DNA from: Leuctra nigra
Taxonomy: Eukaryota > Arthropoda > Insecta > Plecoptera > Leuctridae
Assembly (NCBI GenBank): GCA_934045905.1
Contig: OW203763.1
Location: 45,719,941 to 45,783,940, forward strand
Reading direction: 5' to 3'
DNA: 64,000 nucleotides
The number at the start of each line of letters is the position of its first letter. Positions within the stretch are counted from its first letter, which is position 1. Below are positions 1 to 13,300 of this stretch, piece after piece. Position numbers and translations under genes: made by a program. The notes below the pieces were generated by a model that was not told the origin of the DNA, searched no databases, and was given only the letters and a program-made list of their open reading frames with translations.

Positions 1-119
1 TGTTTTCGATTGGCAGTACCACAGAATACTCAATTTATAAATTACAATTAAAGAACTGTCTATTTGTACTTCAAATCTACTGATAAAAAATAAGTATGCC
101 TGTAACAGTTTTCTGAGAT

Positions 120-215
120 ACCTACTAGTATCTCACTAGTACTACTAGTAGATACTAGTACTAGTACTAGTAGTTGATACTAGTAGAGATACCTACTAGT
201 AGGTAAAGATACCTA
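120..215. repeat. ACTAGT-rich simple repeat
   Basis: About 95 bp made of overlapping ACTAGT, GATACTAGT and GATACCTACTAGT words. The words are partly self-complementary, so the stretch can fold on itself. No gene is visible in 1-840; the rest is ordinary AT-rich sequence. Confidence 0.6.
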
Positions 216-845
216 CTAATCAAACTAAACTACGGTATAAGAGGAAATTGAAATCATATTAGATGATCAGAATTGTAAAATGTTTTCAAATTGTCATGCA
301 TAATTATTAATTACGTACCTAATTTTCTTGTCCTAGTCAAAGTTAGGAAATTGGGCCTTAATAAGTTAATACGTACCATTTTAATTTGCATTTGGTTGCT
401 ACGAGAGATTGAAAGTTGACTGACCTTGCCATTGACTATACTGCCTTGGTTGACTATCAATTTATTTATTTACAGCTGGTAAGTAATATGTACCCATCAT
501 TTAATTTATCATGAGCATTTATTGATACTGTGTCCCAGCATTGTAATAACATTTTATGTAATGCAGTAAATCACTCGATATAAATTTGCAGATTCAAGCC
601 AAGTGCTTAAGAACAGAATTGTTTTCAAAACTACCTAGGTATTTGATCTCTATAAGAATTGGATTTTAAAATTAAATCTCTGGTGATAAGTCAGTGCTTG
701 TAACTCAATTGTGAAATATGAATTTAGTTTCATTTAAAATGTATCTGCAAATGTAGAAATGCATGTGATTCATGTAGCAAATGCAAATTTTCACGGGGTG
801 TAAGCTCCGACACAGAACTGAGATCCATCCTCAATGTTTCTTCAG

Positions 846-953
846 GTGAATGTGTGCCATGAAAAGCAGGGACCTCTCAAGACATCGGGACTTGGTCAGG
901 AGTTGTACACCCGTCCCAAGAAGTGTTATGCTTTAACGGTACTAAGATATTAA
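846..953 (+). CDS. Probable terminal exon of an unrecognised plus-strand gene
   Basis: A pyrimidine-rich acceptor (TTTCTTCAG, ending at 845) opens a 36-codon frame that ends with TAA at 951-953. The frame reads VNVCHEKQGPLK at the start and RPKKCYALTVLRY at the end. It is followed by about 180 bp of UTR-like sequence and AATAAA at 1135-1140. The composition (few rare codons, no internal stop, sensible acceptor, polyA signal at normal distance) suggests a real last exon whose earlier exons lie left of the window. I do not recognise the protein. The gene would converge tail-to-tail on R3HDM4. The phase is assumed to be 0 and was not proven. Confidence 0.4.
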   Translation: MNVCHEKQGPLKTSGLGQELYTRPKKCYALTVLRY

Positions 954-1134
954 AATTCCGCTCTCAATAAGGAATACAAATGATGGTTAGTTTTGCTAGA
1001 AGAGAGTGCTTGCGATTCAATATGCTGTGATTTTTACTGACCAAACTGATGTAAGTGTTACAATACTACTCCCCAAGATTGTATGAATCCGACGATCCGA
1101 TGTTGACAGAAACTTTATGTGCCTCCTTGGAAAC

Positions 1135-1140
1135 AATAAA
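1135..1140 (+). terminator. AATAAA polyadenylation signal, plus-strand gene
   Basis: AATAAA lies about 180 bp after the TAA of the candidate terminal exon at 846-953, followed by a T-rich stretch. Confidence 0.5.
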
Positions 1141-1170
1141 ATGTTGGTTAAATAACTTTTCATTGTGCAA

Positions 1171-1176
1171 TTTATT
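1171..1176 (-). terminator. R3HDM4: AATAAA polyadenylation signal, R3HDM4
   Basis: TTTATT on the plus strand (AATAAA on the minus strand) is about 530 bp downstream of the R3HDM4 stop codon. It sits only about 30 bp from the opposing plus-strand signal, so the two transcripts probably meet or overlap at their 3' ends. Confidence 0.4.
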
Positions 1177-1706
1177 TAATTAATAGAATTTCAGTACACA
1201 ATGCCTAAAATTAAAAAGAAAACAATCTGCAGGTATTTTATAACGATAATATGTAACTACAAAGATACATACAAGTAAATACCTCCCTACCAAAATACAA
1301 TGTATATAACTTAGGTATAGAGAGTGCAAAGCCAACTAACTACTAATATAAATAGTAGGTACCTACCTACATAACAAAATTTCATCTCTTGACTAAGTAT
1401 GAAGTTACTTATTTGATTGCACACTAAAGTCCAAATAACTCTGGGAAAACATATCATTAGCATCAAGTATCATTTGAAGGATACATAGCATAGCATTTGA
1501 ACAAATGTAATCTTATGTATTGTGTAGATAATATGTAATAGGCTGAGTTTTTAAGAAATAAAATCTACTTGTCTGAAAGCTAATTGTAAAACAACTCCAA
1601 TAATTTAGTAATAGCATTCAAAATTCAGTGTAAAAGTAAGAATTTTAAAAACATCTAGGTAGGTAGGGATAAAAAGTTTCACTGTTTTCAGTGTCATCAT
1701 GATGAC

Positions 1707-1822
1707 TCAGTTGCTATTCTTCCTCGACTCCAGATATTCACCCAACAAGACAGTAGGTTGTTGAAAAACATCACCATACGGATTATGTACATGCACTTGC
1801 CTGGCAAGCTCAGAATCAATAC
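1707..1822 (-). CDS. R3HDM4: R3HDM4 exon: C-terminus
   Basis: Terminal exon after a TTTGATTTGTTCCAG acceptor. It encodes 37 residues after the split Ser codon, including ARQVHVHNPYGD and LLGEYLESRK, and ends at TGA (1707-1709). The order matches the C-terminus of vertebrate R3HDM4. Confidence 0.72.
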
Positions 1823-4350
1823 CTGGAACAAATCAAATGAATCGACAAAGGTACAAATTATTACATTTTCTGCCACTCAAGGCTGTCCGAAGAATTACAG
1901 GGCATATTTTTCTGGGAAATTTTCTTTTAGATAATTAAATTAAAAGGTAGGACAATTACTGCTATTTGATAAATTCTAATTACAACAGAGGTGATTGGTA
2001 ATCACAGTACCTGCTAGAGATGTTAATTTTCCGGAAAATTATAAATCGGACAATTTTCGGCTTTTTTAACACTTTCTACTGGGAACACGCTCCGTGTAAC
2101 GCGTTGATGAGCGAGCACAGATACGTGTAACATCCCCAGCCAAACACAATGCGACATGATACGATTTTCTTTGCAATTTGTCCAGTCTATATACACTCTG
2201 GTTCTGGAAGAACTGAATAACAGATCAATGTGTTGTAGTTTACACACTTTTTCCCAACATCTCTTTTGTCAACCCTTACTAAACTCTTAAATGGCAACAG
2301 GTCTGTAAATACTTGCCTGATTGTGCTGAAAATGTATACAATATTAGAAAATGTTGGTCTTGATCACCATTCCAAATTTGAACTTAACCCTACAAGTGCC
2401 ACTGTCAATTTTTTCGACACTTTGTAAATTTGGGGCCCTGAATTTGATTTCAGGGCGCATGGAGTATTTTTTTGGTGGATTTGAGTATTTAATCAATAGT
2501 GGACCAATTGTTGATCTGGATCAGTTGATAAAATAACTTTAGAGGGCCGTGAAACAGGATTCATACAGATGGCGGTGAATTCTCGCCTATTGTTACCATT
2601 GTGCAATTGCGCGTGCACAACAACTGAATTCGACGTATCTTTTATTCTATTGTAGATAATTGTTTGATTATTATTTTGGTATCTATCTGCATTGTAAATA
2701 ATGTGTATTTTGATAAAAATGATTATGGTCTTTAGTGATTATTTTGTGCAAAAAATTCGGCAAAATCCTTTTTTATTTGAAATAACATTTGATACAATAA
2801 ATTATATTTTTATTCCATTGATATTTTGTAAATAATAAAAACGTCATGCACTCATGATTCTTTAGTGTTCTGAAACTTTTAAAACCGATCCAATTTTGTT
2901 GAACAATTATTTCATCAAATTAATTTTCCTAATTACCTATGTCTTCATTTATGCTAGATAAGGCTGGCACTTGACACTTTTTAGCCTTGGCACTTGTAGG
3001 GTATCGGAGCGTTCTGATTTTCATCCAATCGGAAGATTTTTTAAATTTTAACTAATTGGAGGATTTGGCTGAAACTTTGTAAGATTTGAGACAATGTTGG
3101 TTGCAATGACTTCGACAAAATTTCAAATTGATCGGATCAACCAATCTAAATTATTTTTTTAATTTGAACCAATCAACAGATTTCAAAAAATTGGGGTCTG
3201 CAATGCCCAGAAATGGTCCGTACATGTGTGCAAAATTTCAGATCGATTGAAGAAAAAATGTTACCTGTACCACCAGCAGTAACAGTAAAAAAAACAGGTC
3301 CGTGCCAAAAGAGTCATAAAGGAGTCGCTCGCTAATAATTGTTCGGCATTACGCTAATTATCTAATATTAGTCATACATTAAAGTTAAACATAGGATTGA
3401 ATTATTGAAAGAGGTAAAAAATAAGTATTAATAACCGCAATCAAAACTTGCCCTTGAACAGTATTGGCGGGAAAGCATTAGAATTTTAAAAATTATGTAG
3501 GTACACTCGACAATTCATAAAACGGTATTTGAACGAAACAGATTGGCTGCTGGTCAGGTTAATTGACAATCAATTCTTGTTATTATCAATGAAATCAGAG
3601 CTCACCTACTAGAGGTAGATGACGAGTAAGTATAGACTTCATCAGATAATGCCATCACATTTTTTTCAGACAATCCATTTCTTTCAAATACCGTTTTATG
3701 AATTGTCGAGTGTACCTATGTAATCTAGTGGAGCGGTCGCTCCACGCCAGCCAAGTCGTACGGCGCGCGCACACTCTCATTTAAAAAGGCTGGAGCAACC
3801 CACTTTTACTGTAAGCATCAAAGTGGCATTTTCGGCCTACTGGATCTTAAAAATGGGAAATCTCACATTGTTGCGAAATATTTTAATTTAGAGCTATGGC
3901 CCACCCTACCATATATTCCAAGTTTGGCAATAATACGTTATGCAGTTTGCGAGCTGGAGGACAGTGAAAATCGTGAAATTGTACGGCTTTCAGATAATGA
4001 TTATGATTATAATTCATCTTCCAATAATTCCGCGGTCTCCGCCACAGGCTTAACGGCAGGGTCGATTGACCCGAAATTTTCACCACATATAAAGCTCGTC
4101 TGCCTGATGATACCTTGCCCTTATGAATTTTTTGTGCCGCCATTTTGAAACCGGAAGTGATTGGAAGGTTATTTGCATCAGTATGTGCATTTTAGAACCC
4201 CAGAATCATTTTTTAAATTGTTCAAATTCTAAAAAAACGCCCTGTGGAGCTACCACTGGAGTGCTTTGCCCCCAGGCTCTCCCCCCCAACCCCTCATGAA
4301 TATCGTTCCTACGCGCCTGTGTGGGGGCTTATCATGTACCCCATAAAAAA

Positions 4351-4383
<33 letters not shown>

Positions 4384-7300
4384 CGCGCAAAAATTTTCTT
4401 TGCCCGCGAGGCGTCAAAGAGTCAAGGGCAGGCCCTGCACTCAGTTATTACAAATTGCAGAAATTAACTTTCCTATAACGCATAACTAAAAAAATATCCG
4501 TAAAATATGCCCGGAAAATTGTCCAACTCGCATCTCTAGTAGGTATGTGCAAAGTTCTAGCATGACGTATGGATAGAGATGTAAAGTTACCGGTAACATT
4601 GAAATTGGTAATATTACCGGTAATATTACCGGTAACATTACCGAGCACGGTAATATTGAATTTTCTGCGCAGTTTTAACTATATGGCGTAAGAAAATTAA
4701 TGAATGTGAATTAATTAATTTTTTCATATTACTTAGTTTACATAGGTATTGTGTATTTACTATTTATTGATTAAGGATCTAGGTATACATCTCAATTTTA
4801 CAATAGCGATTTTAATTGAGCGAGGGTAAAAAGCGACTCCATTTTGCACTTTTGGACACTTTCTGGTTTTTTGTGTTTGTTTGTTTGGCCCGACGCCAAA
4901 CATTAAACGAGGTCTCATTCTTTTCCGATCGAACTAAAATTTTTGCATAAGTACATACAAATTCATTCTAGCTTAATCGTGTATAGTTTTTGTGAGCTTA
5001 CCTCGATTGGAGTAAAAATGAAAATATCTCACGATTGGTCAAAAATCAAAATGCTGCGATTAAGTTCAAATTTTGCCTGGACATTAAGACTACTACCTAC
5101 CATTTTCTCTTATTTTATAAGTTTTCAGCCTAATCGGTAGAGAACGTGTATACTCATTTGATATTTAAATAGAATGCCAGAAGGTATTTTATTGTCATTT
5201 AATTTCCTGTGCAACTTACATCTGTTTTTCTTTATGGATCATAGTGATGGCTATTCTCATTTTCAATGAAGTCGTGTAATTTTATTTTGATCGTATTTCA
5301 ATTCCTATGGATGTATGTATATGTTTTCTTTGCATTACGATATTCCGGTTGGATGGAGATGTTGCGCGTTTGGGTGCTCGCTCATTAGCGCGTTATACAC
5401 CGAGCGTTTTCCTAGTTATTTCTGCTTATATAAAGACTTCGAGTCGAGGTAAATTTTCATTAAATGTTGGGATGGGCATGATTAACAATTACGAAATTAA
5501 ACATCATGCTTTTACAGTCGCAGTGAAATATCCTGCAATCAAAGAGCGAACTCTGAAAGACCCTTCCTTCAAAATAATTAGGTAGTATATTATGTAAAAG
5601 AAAGTAAATTTAAAAAAAATAAGTAGCCAACGTGGAAAATATTACATTTGATAATGTTTAGATGTCGGTACCTACAGTATAACTTGTTGATTTATAAAAA
5701 TATAATCAAATCTCTATACATCCTCTTTTTACACTGTGGTGTACTGTGGCAAAATTTGAACACTTCCATTATTTTTTTTTCTCTAAAATTACCGAAAGTT
5801 ACAATGTTACCAACGATGGGGGTAATATTACCGTAATATATTATTTTTTTTTCTCTAAAATTACCGAAAGTTACAATGTTACCAACGATGGGGGTAATAT
5901 TACCGTAATATTACCGTTACCGGTAATATTACCGGTAATATTACCGGTGTTCACATCTCTACGTATGGAAGTGAATGTAAGAGGTAGTTGGCCGGCACTA
6001 TTTAGTTTACGCAATAGCTTTTACTTACTCTGTGATATCAGTCGGTGGTACTGTGATATCGCATGCAACAACAGACGCTCGAAACTGGATATCGCTTCCG
6101 AGACGTACGTCTTTGTTGAATCTTGAGTGAAAAACTCAACCAGATTACTTTCTAGGTAATCCAGCATACCCTGAAAAAGATGAGGCCTTAAATGAAACAA
6201 GAGGAATAAGGTGGCTTTTGAAATAACTGACTGATGGGATGGGTCTAAATCAAGAGGCACTTGCAAGTACATCTGAACAAGGTACAGCTAGGGATAGAGC
6301 GAACTTGGATTTTGATATCGACTATCGATATCTTTATATCGATATTGAAATATCAAAATATCGATATATTGAAATATAGAAATATCGATATATTGCAATA
6401 TCGAAATATCGATATATGGAAATATTATATTTCGATGTAGGTATGGAAATATTGATATATCGCAAGAATGCATTAAATTGCTCCTAAATAAATGCTAATA
6501 GAAAATGCTCATAATGCTAATTAAATGCACATAGAGACTCTATACTGCTGTACCATAAATAGCTCTATTTTGAGACGGGAAACGAAACTGATAAAACCAA
6601 GTGGTGTTTCAACTCAGTGTTTATACATTGAAATACCCGTACGTTTTTTTATAACATATTAAAAATCGATGGTAAATTGGCCTAAGGTCGTAACCCACAA
6701 AATCAAAATGTTCAGGAGGAGGTTTAAAGTGTTTGATTTATTTTCCAAGGTGAATAGTAAAAATTCCAAAATGTACTTTCAAATAAATATTTTTTCCTAT
6801 TTTTTAGATTAATCAAACCTGCGTTCAGATGCACCCATAATTAAAAATAATTGTTTCAATCTAAAAAAATGTGGGTTACGACCTTATGCCAAACTGTATA
6901 TCCAGGTTCCCAGTGTGGGTTAAGACCTTTTGCTTCCCTCCTACTAGATTCTGGCTTTGGTGATTCATGTAATGGTTTTGCAGAGGGATACGGTCTTATG
7001 ATGCTTACGACCTTTTGCCAGGGTAGCATTTAAAATTTTATTGTACGACGTCTAAATTATAAATTACTTTTTAACGTATTTAGGGCCTCAAGCAGCTTAC
7101 AACCTTTTGCCAGTTTGTGTATTGATTGCTGTAGAATCCGAAACAACAATAACCCCATTTTTGAAAATGTGTGGGTTACGACCTTATGCCAATTTACCAT
7201 CGATATGTTAAAAGTAAATTAATAATTAAATTGTAAGAAGTTTAAACACAATCCTTTGAACTTCTACTTAAACTTATTTATTATAAGATAATTGATATTA

Positions 7301-10300
7301 TTAGATATTATTAGAGATTAGATTATTAGATAAGTTTATGTAGAAGTTCAAAGAATTGTCTTGTTTTTTAATATTTCGTAAACTAAGAACTGAATAATTT
7401 CAAAGTTGAAACACGGTCATGCTAGGATCAAGCTTAGGGATTGTTGAAGGAGGTGGAAGAGTATAAGTAGGTATCTGTGGAGCCTGCTCACCAACAAGGC
7501 TAGAGTAGACAGAGAAATACAAGAAAGATGAAAGAAAGCAGAGGCATTTTATCAAGCAGTGAGGAAGTTGCTGTGGAATGAGAAGTTTCCACAAGTCTGC
7601 AAGATCATTATGTACCTACAGGATGTATTTCCTGCCAATCTAGCATACGGGGGCAGTGACGTGGTCAGCAGGTGGAAAGGAAATGAACCAACTACAGGCA
7701 GCTGAGATGAAGTTTTTGAGGAGTGTGAAGGGGGTGACAAGAATGGATAGGGTTCAAAGTATGAAGATAAGAAGAGAGCTGGGGGTAGAGAGATTGGTGT
7801 TCAAGCTGGGAAGAGAGAGGCTTAGGTGGTTCGGCCACATGAAGAGGATGGGAACCGATAGAGTGCCAAGGCGGGTGTTTGAAGCGGCTACAGTGGGAAC
7901 TCGGAGAGTGGGACGACCAAGAGACAGGTGGATTGGACTGATCAAGGAGGATGTGCTGGAGACAGGAGGAAGGTGGAGCGAGTCGGAGGCTGAGAGACAG
8001 TGGGAGGACAGAACACGGTGGAAGGAATTTGTGGAACAATTAGAAGTGGAAGAAGATGAGGAGGAAACGCCAGGCGTGGCCAGCCGGTTTCCAGGAGTCC
8101 TGCGGCCCTAGTGTTGGTTGGAACACTCACCCTCTGACCCATTAAATTGGAACCAGGGATGGATTATTATTCTTAGAAAATTTAGCTGCAACAATTTTTA
8201 TTCAATCGAGGCGATTTCTGTTGTAATGACTCTTTTACTTTCTCATTCATAAAGTTAAACATTTGTGCGCTGGCTCATGAGGGTGATACCTTTGTAGTTT
8301 ATGAACAAATTGCGGTTTCCTTTTTTAAAAGTAGGGATAATGTTACCTTCTTCCTAATTCCTGAGAATCGTTCTATCACTCCAAAGCCAGTATGAGCTAG
8401 TCCAGCCTCTCTTAGAAATAACTTGTTGTCACAGCTATTCCATGTCAAAAGGGAACTGAGGCCAAAAAATAAAAAAAATCCTAGAATTGAATATTGAATA
8501 TATGTGAATATTGAATATATGTGATATATGTCAATTTAAGATAATTTTCCCCTGATTTTGAATATGCTATAAGTTTTTTAAAAATGTCAACCGTTCAGTG
8601 TCTAGACGCTATTATCTATACAAAACTTTTGTCGGAACTTATATTTTTGGTGGTAATATAATTAGTAGGTAATATTATCGTAACCTAAAATATTTCATAA
8701 ATTATTATAATTTTATCGTTTATATAGTATAAAGACTGTTTTAAGTACAAAGTGTTACCTACTTATATCCAATTTAATTAAAAAAATAATAAATAAAATT
8801 AAAAACTTTGAAAAAAATCCGAAAAAAGGAGTTTTACAAATTATAATGGACAGACCGAGTTTTCTTATTTATTAGTCTATGTATACCATATCAATATTTG
8901 CTACTTGGTAAAAATTAAATAAAGCCTAATCAATGTTCTATTATATTTGAATCGTACAGGTCACACCCGTGACATTTCTGGTCACACCCGTGACGGTGCT
9001 TTGAAAATTACTACAATTAATCCATTACTAAATTTGTACATCTTAACACATATCCTGAAGGGTATTACCTTCATCGTCAATAAAAAAAATTGTTTGGCAT
9101 CAAGGGATGGATAAATTAGCAGAGTTTTTCACTTTTGTATCATCACTAGAAAAGCAGTTCCGTTTGCTGTCACGCCCGTGACACTTGATTAAACAGTAAT
9201 ATAAATTTAGTCATGTATAATGGTGCACTGCTGTAATTTATTTTAAGTTTCAATATACCTACTCCTATGTATTAGAAAAAAAATTGTTTGCAATGCTTTA
9301 CGTGTTATATGTTGATGATATGACATTGAAAGTGTGTAAAATTCTGTACGATCTGTCACACCCATGACATGGAATTACAAATCATTAAAACAAAAATAAG
9401 CAAATAATTTATTATGGTTACCTGAGGAACGGAAGTTTTTTTGAGCTTGTTCCGAATACCAGTTTTAATATTCATGAAGGCCTCTTCACCAGTGAGTTGC
9501 TTTTCAGGCGGTTGATTTGACTTTCGCTTAGCCATCGGTTGCAACTCATTCTCTCGCAGTATTTCCTGTTGAACTTCCTCACTGCTGTTGATGAAAGTGT
9601 CCCAAACCTGTAACATGTCATGTAAATTATCTTGACACATACTACCATGGCCCGGCTGTTTCTACAGAACTATAGGAACTCGTTTTATGCCACTGGGGTC
9701 ATAAAGATGATAATGTTTAAAGGTTTGCAAAATAAAACAATATTTGGCTTAAACATTTAATATGTAGGTACAATGTTAAGTACGTCTTCCATGACTGCGA
9801 CATCGCTGCGATGTCGCAGTCCCACCGCAGTCTTCCATGAGTGCGGCAGTGCAGTGCGTCACGATATTTTGAGACGAACCTAGCGGCATTTTAAGCAATT
9901 ACATAAATTTCTCAATGATAAACTCAATGATGTACTATCCGTGTCAAACGTTTTGCGCGATTTTGCTGTCAGACGGCATCAGTTTCATGTGTTTTTAATT
10001 GTGTTTTTATTTATTTTTTCATCCGAAATGTTCTCGGAATGGCGTGATGCAATCAAAATGACAGCGAATGTTGCACCGGTACAAGTGCTCCATGGCAGAA
10101 GCGTGAACAGAAACCGTTGCCGTCGTTGCGGCAGCGAGATAGAAACCCTTCCACACGTTTTGGGCTTCTGCAAGCATGGTGAATTACTGCGAAAAACTCC
10201 GCCACAGCATAAGGACTGCGATTGCCAATTAGCTGTGAGTCAAGGGATGGCAAGTGTCTGAAGAGGTTCATGGTGTGGGACTAGACGACAGCAACCGAAG

Positions 10301-13300
10301 AGTGGACATCTTTGCCATGGATACATCACAGAAGGCATACATATTAGACCCTACAGTTCGTTTTGAGTCTCACATAGGGCAAGCGCAAGAGATCGATGAC
10401 GAGAAGCGCCTGATTTATGAACCAACAATCCCCTACTTTAAAGACAAGTATGCGGCAAGGCAAGAGACATTGAAGTCATTGGTTTTATCATAGGCGCTAG
10501 GGAAACTTTGACTACTTTTTTTAAACAATTTTGTACTAAGTTTAGGTTAGATAGGAATTTCATGAAATCTATTAGTATTAGCTTTAAAAGGATCAGTAGC
10601 AATTTTAAGGAATCATTTATATATAGCCAGAATTCAATTCAGTAGATTTAAGTTTCCTTTAATTATTAATACTATATTTGTTGTTTCGTTCATTCTATTC
10701 ATTACCTACATATTTTCATGATACTTCATAGTTATTATCAAAGATTAGCATCTTTATATTTACAATAACGTCATTTTCATATATATTATACTGTGTCCAT
10801 GTGGCAACAATGTTATTATGGCAGTGTTTTTTCAATACAGTCCTCTCTAATAAAAATGTAAAAACGCGTGATGACTGATGAACGGAAGTTGGTTGTTGTT
10901 AGTTAGTACTTAACGGGCCAGCCAAAGCGCTCATGTCAAACTTGCTTTACAGCGCATGCGCGGATGAATTGTACTTCCTGCGTTGACGCATCACATTGCG
11001 AAATTATTGAAGTTGAGCCAACTTCTGTTGCAATTTCACAGCGGCATCGGCGGCACCTGAATCTGAGCTGTGATTGGCTTAAACGAAAAAACATGGCGGA
11101 TTTCGCAGATGCCGCCGATGTACTGCGGCAGTAAGTCGTAGGCAGTATGGAAGACGTACTTTAGACTAGCTAATAGACGTTGGCTATGTAAAATATTTTT
11201 CAATTGTATTTATGATAGCTTACATACCAAAGCCAGTTAGCTAAAAATTAAAATACAAATACATACATGACATCTTCCTTATTAAGCATTATCTACCGAA
11301 TGCACATTTTCAAAAAGGGAAATATTAGTAATTTGTACGTTTTGAGAGGAAATTTTCATTGAATTATACTAGGAGACACCGTGCATTTTCACTGAAAAGA
11401 TAAAGCGATTTGATCCAAATGATAATTGTCACTCAATATCATTATTCAAGTAGGTACCTAAAGGTACGTTTACAGTTCGGCGCGCCGACGCGTCGAAGCG
11501 CCGACCTTGAAAGATCAACATGGTTTATGTTTCAAGGTCGGCGCTCCGGCGCTTCGGCGTGTCCGAGCTGAGCCACCTGATTAGCTAGCGTCAAAGCGTC
11601 GAGCGCTTGTTGCCGAGCTGTAAACTTACCTTAAAAGTCTGTTTATATGAAATCAAGATACTCATTTTATTCTTTTTGCGTGAACAAAATGGAGAGTCCA
11701 CCCCAAAAATTTTATTTATAATTTCTATCATTCATTTTATGTAAGTCCTTGAATACGTGTTTGACATGTTCAGAAAATTTCTAGATGGTCATTCATTAGG
11801 TTTCAGAGACATAAAAAGAAGAAAATGGGCATATCAATGTTAAATGCCATTTAATGACCACGATTAAATACGAATGTCAGATAATAGTAAATCGAATAGT
11901 AAATCGAATAGTAAATCGTGAATTAGTATATAAAATCATTAGTTCTATAGACACGAAAGCCACTGGCACGGATAATATTAATATTACAATATTAAAGCTT
12001 GTCCTCCCATTTTGTTTAAATGCCATTACAAATATAATCAATTTCGCTATAATGTCGTCATCGTTTCCTGATTTATGGAAGATTGCGATAGTTATTCCAC
12101 TTCCTAAAAGCGCAAACCCGATTGCCTTAACTGATATTAGGCCAGTAAGCATCCTCCCAACTCTATCGAAGGTATTAGAAAAAATTGTTTACAAACAAAC
12201 TATAGAGTACATAGAGGAATTTAACATACTGCCTAAACAGCAATCAGGTTTCAGGGCTGGATACAGCTGCAACACATCACTGCTGGACATGTCTGATGAG
12301 ATTGTTCACAACATGTCAAGCACTGGCGTAAGCTTGCTAACATTACTCGACTACTCAAAAGCATTCGATACCATTCACCACAACCTTCTTCTAGCTAAAC
12401 TAAAAGCGATGGGATTTTCAACCCTCACTACCAAATTTTTTGCCAACTATCTGGACAACAGAAAGCAGCTAGTTAAAGTTGAATCGAATGGGGTTGTTAG
12501 GAAAAGCGACTTTCTCAACATTGAAAATGGTGTCCCTCAGGGGTCTGTATTAGGACCCCTCCTGTTTAACCTATACGTTCATGATCTTCCTCGGGTAGTA
12601 AAATATAGCAAAGTTTGTCAATATGCAGACGACTTACAATTATTCATACCGTGTGAGAGTATCGAAGTAATTACAAATTGTATTGAGAACCTTAATACCG
12701 ACCTCATCGCAATTCAACGGTATTCGGAAAGGAATGGTCTGTGCCTTAATCCAAACAAGTCAATCTTGGTTCCGCTAGGGAAACCCAAATCCGTAGATAT
12801 TTTTGTAAACTCCACTCATAAGGTCCGGTTAGGAGAAGTAGACATTAAATTAGAAAACGTAGCTAGAAACTTAGGAGTTTGGTTCCAAACTGACATGAGC
12901 TGGAAAGAACACGTGAAAAAATGTTGCAATAAGGCACAGGGTACAATCCGATATCTAAATAGGTTTAAAAAGTATTTGCCTATCAACACTAAAAAGCTTC
13001 TAGCGGAATCCCTTGTATTATCTATTTTTGATTATTGTGATTTGGTTTATATAGGTATAAACAAAGGTACTTCTCGTCGAATTCAAAAAGTCCAAAATGC
13101 TTGTGTGCGATTTATTTTGAATGCGCCCTTCAGGCAACAAATTTCTCCACAACTCATCAAACTTGGGTGGTTGAACATGGAGAACCGCAGGATTCTACAC
13201 TTTGCAACTTTCATTCACAAAATAATTAACACTAAGTCTCCAAAATATTTATATGAAAAACTACAGTTAACAAAGAACTTGCATAGCTACAACACACGAC

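Larger units (their letters stand above)
2015..4538. mobile_element. Composite hAT-like element with TAGAGATG termini
   Basis: The left end TAGAGATGTTAATTTTCCGG and the right end, which closes with CATCTCTA, are inverted. The subterminal AATTTTCCGG is mirrored near 4510. Flanking octamers (GTACCTGC and GTAGGTAT) do not match well, so this may be an old insertion or two related ends. It holds a TE-A copy, a 217-bp MITE and a CRE-repeat fragment. No transposase is visible. Confidence 0.45.

Noticed and set aside
2009..4545. Exact target duplication for the outer hAT-like element
   Set aside because: Flanking octamers agree at only four positions, so I did not claim a duplication there.
9355..9640. 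Start of R3HDM4 at the Met near 9640
   Set aside because: The 94-codon frame runs through splice sites on both sides; the exon is 9607-9422 and earlier exons in compatible phase exist at 15.4 and 17.3 kb.
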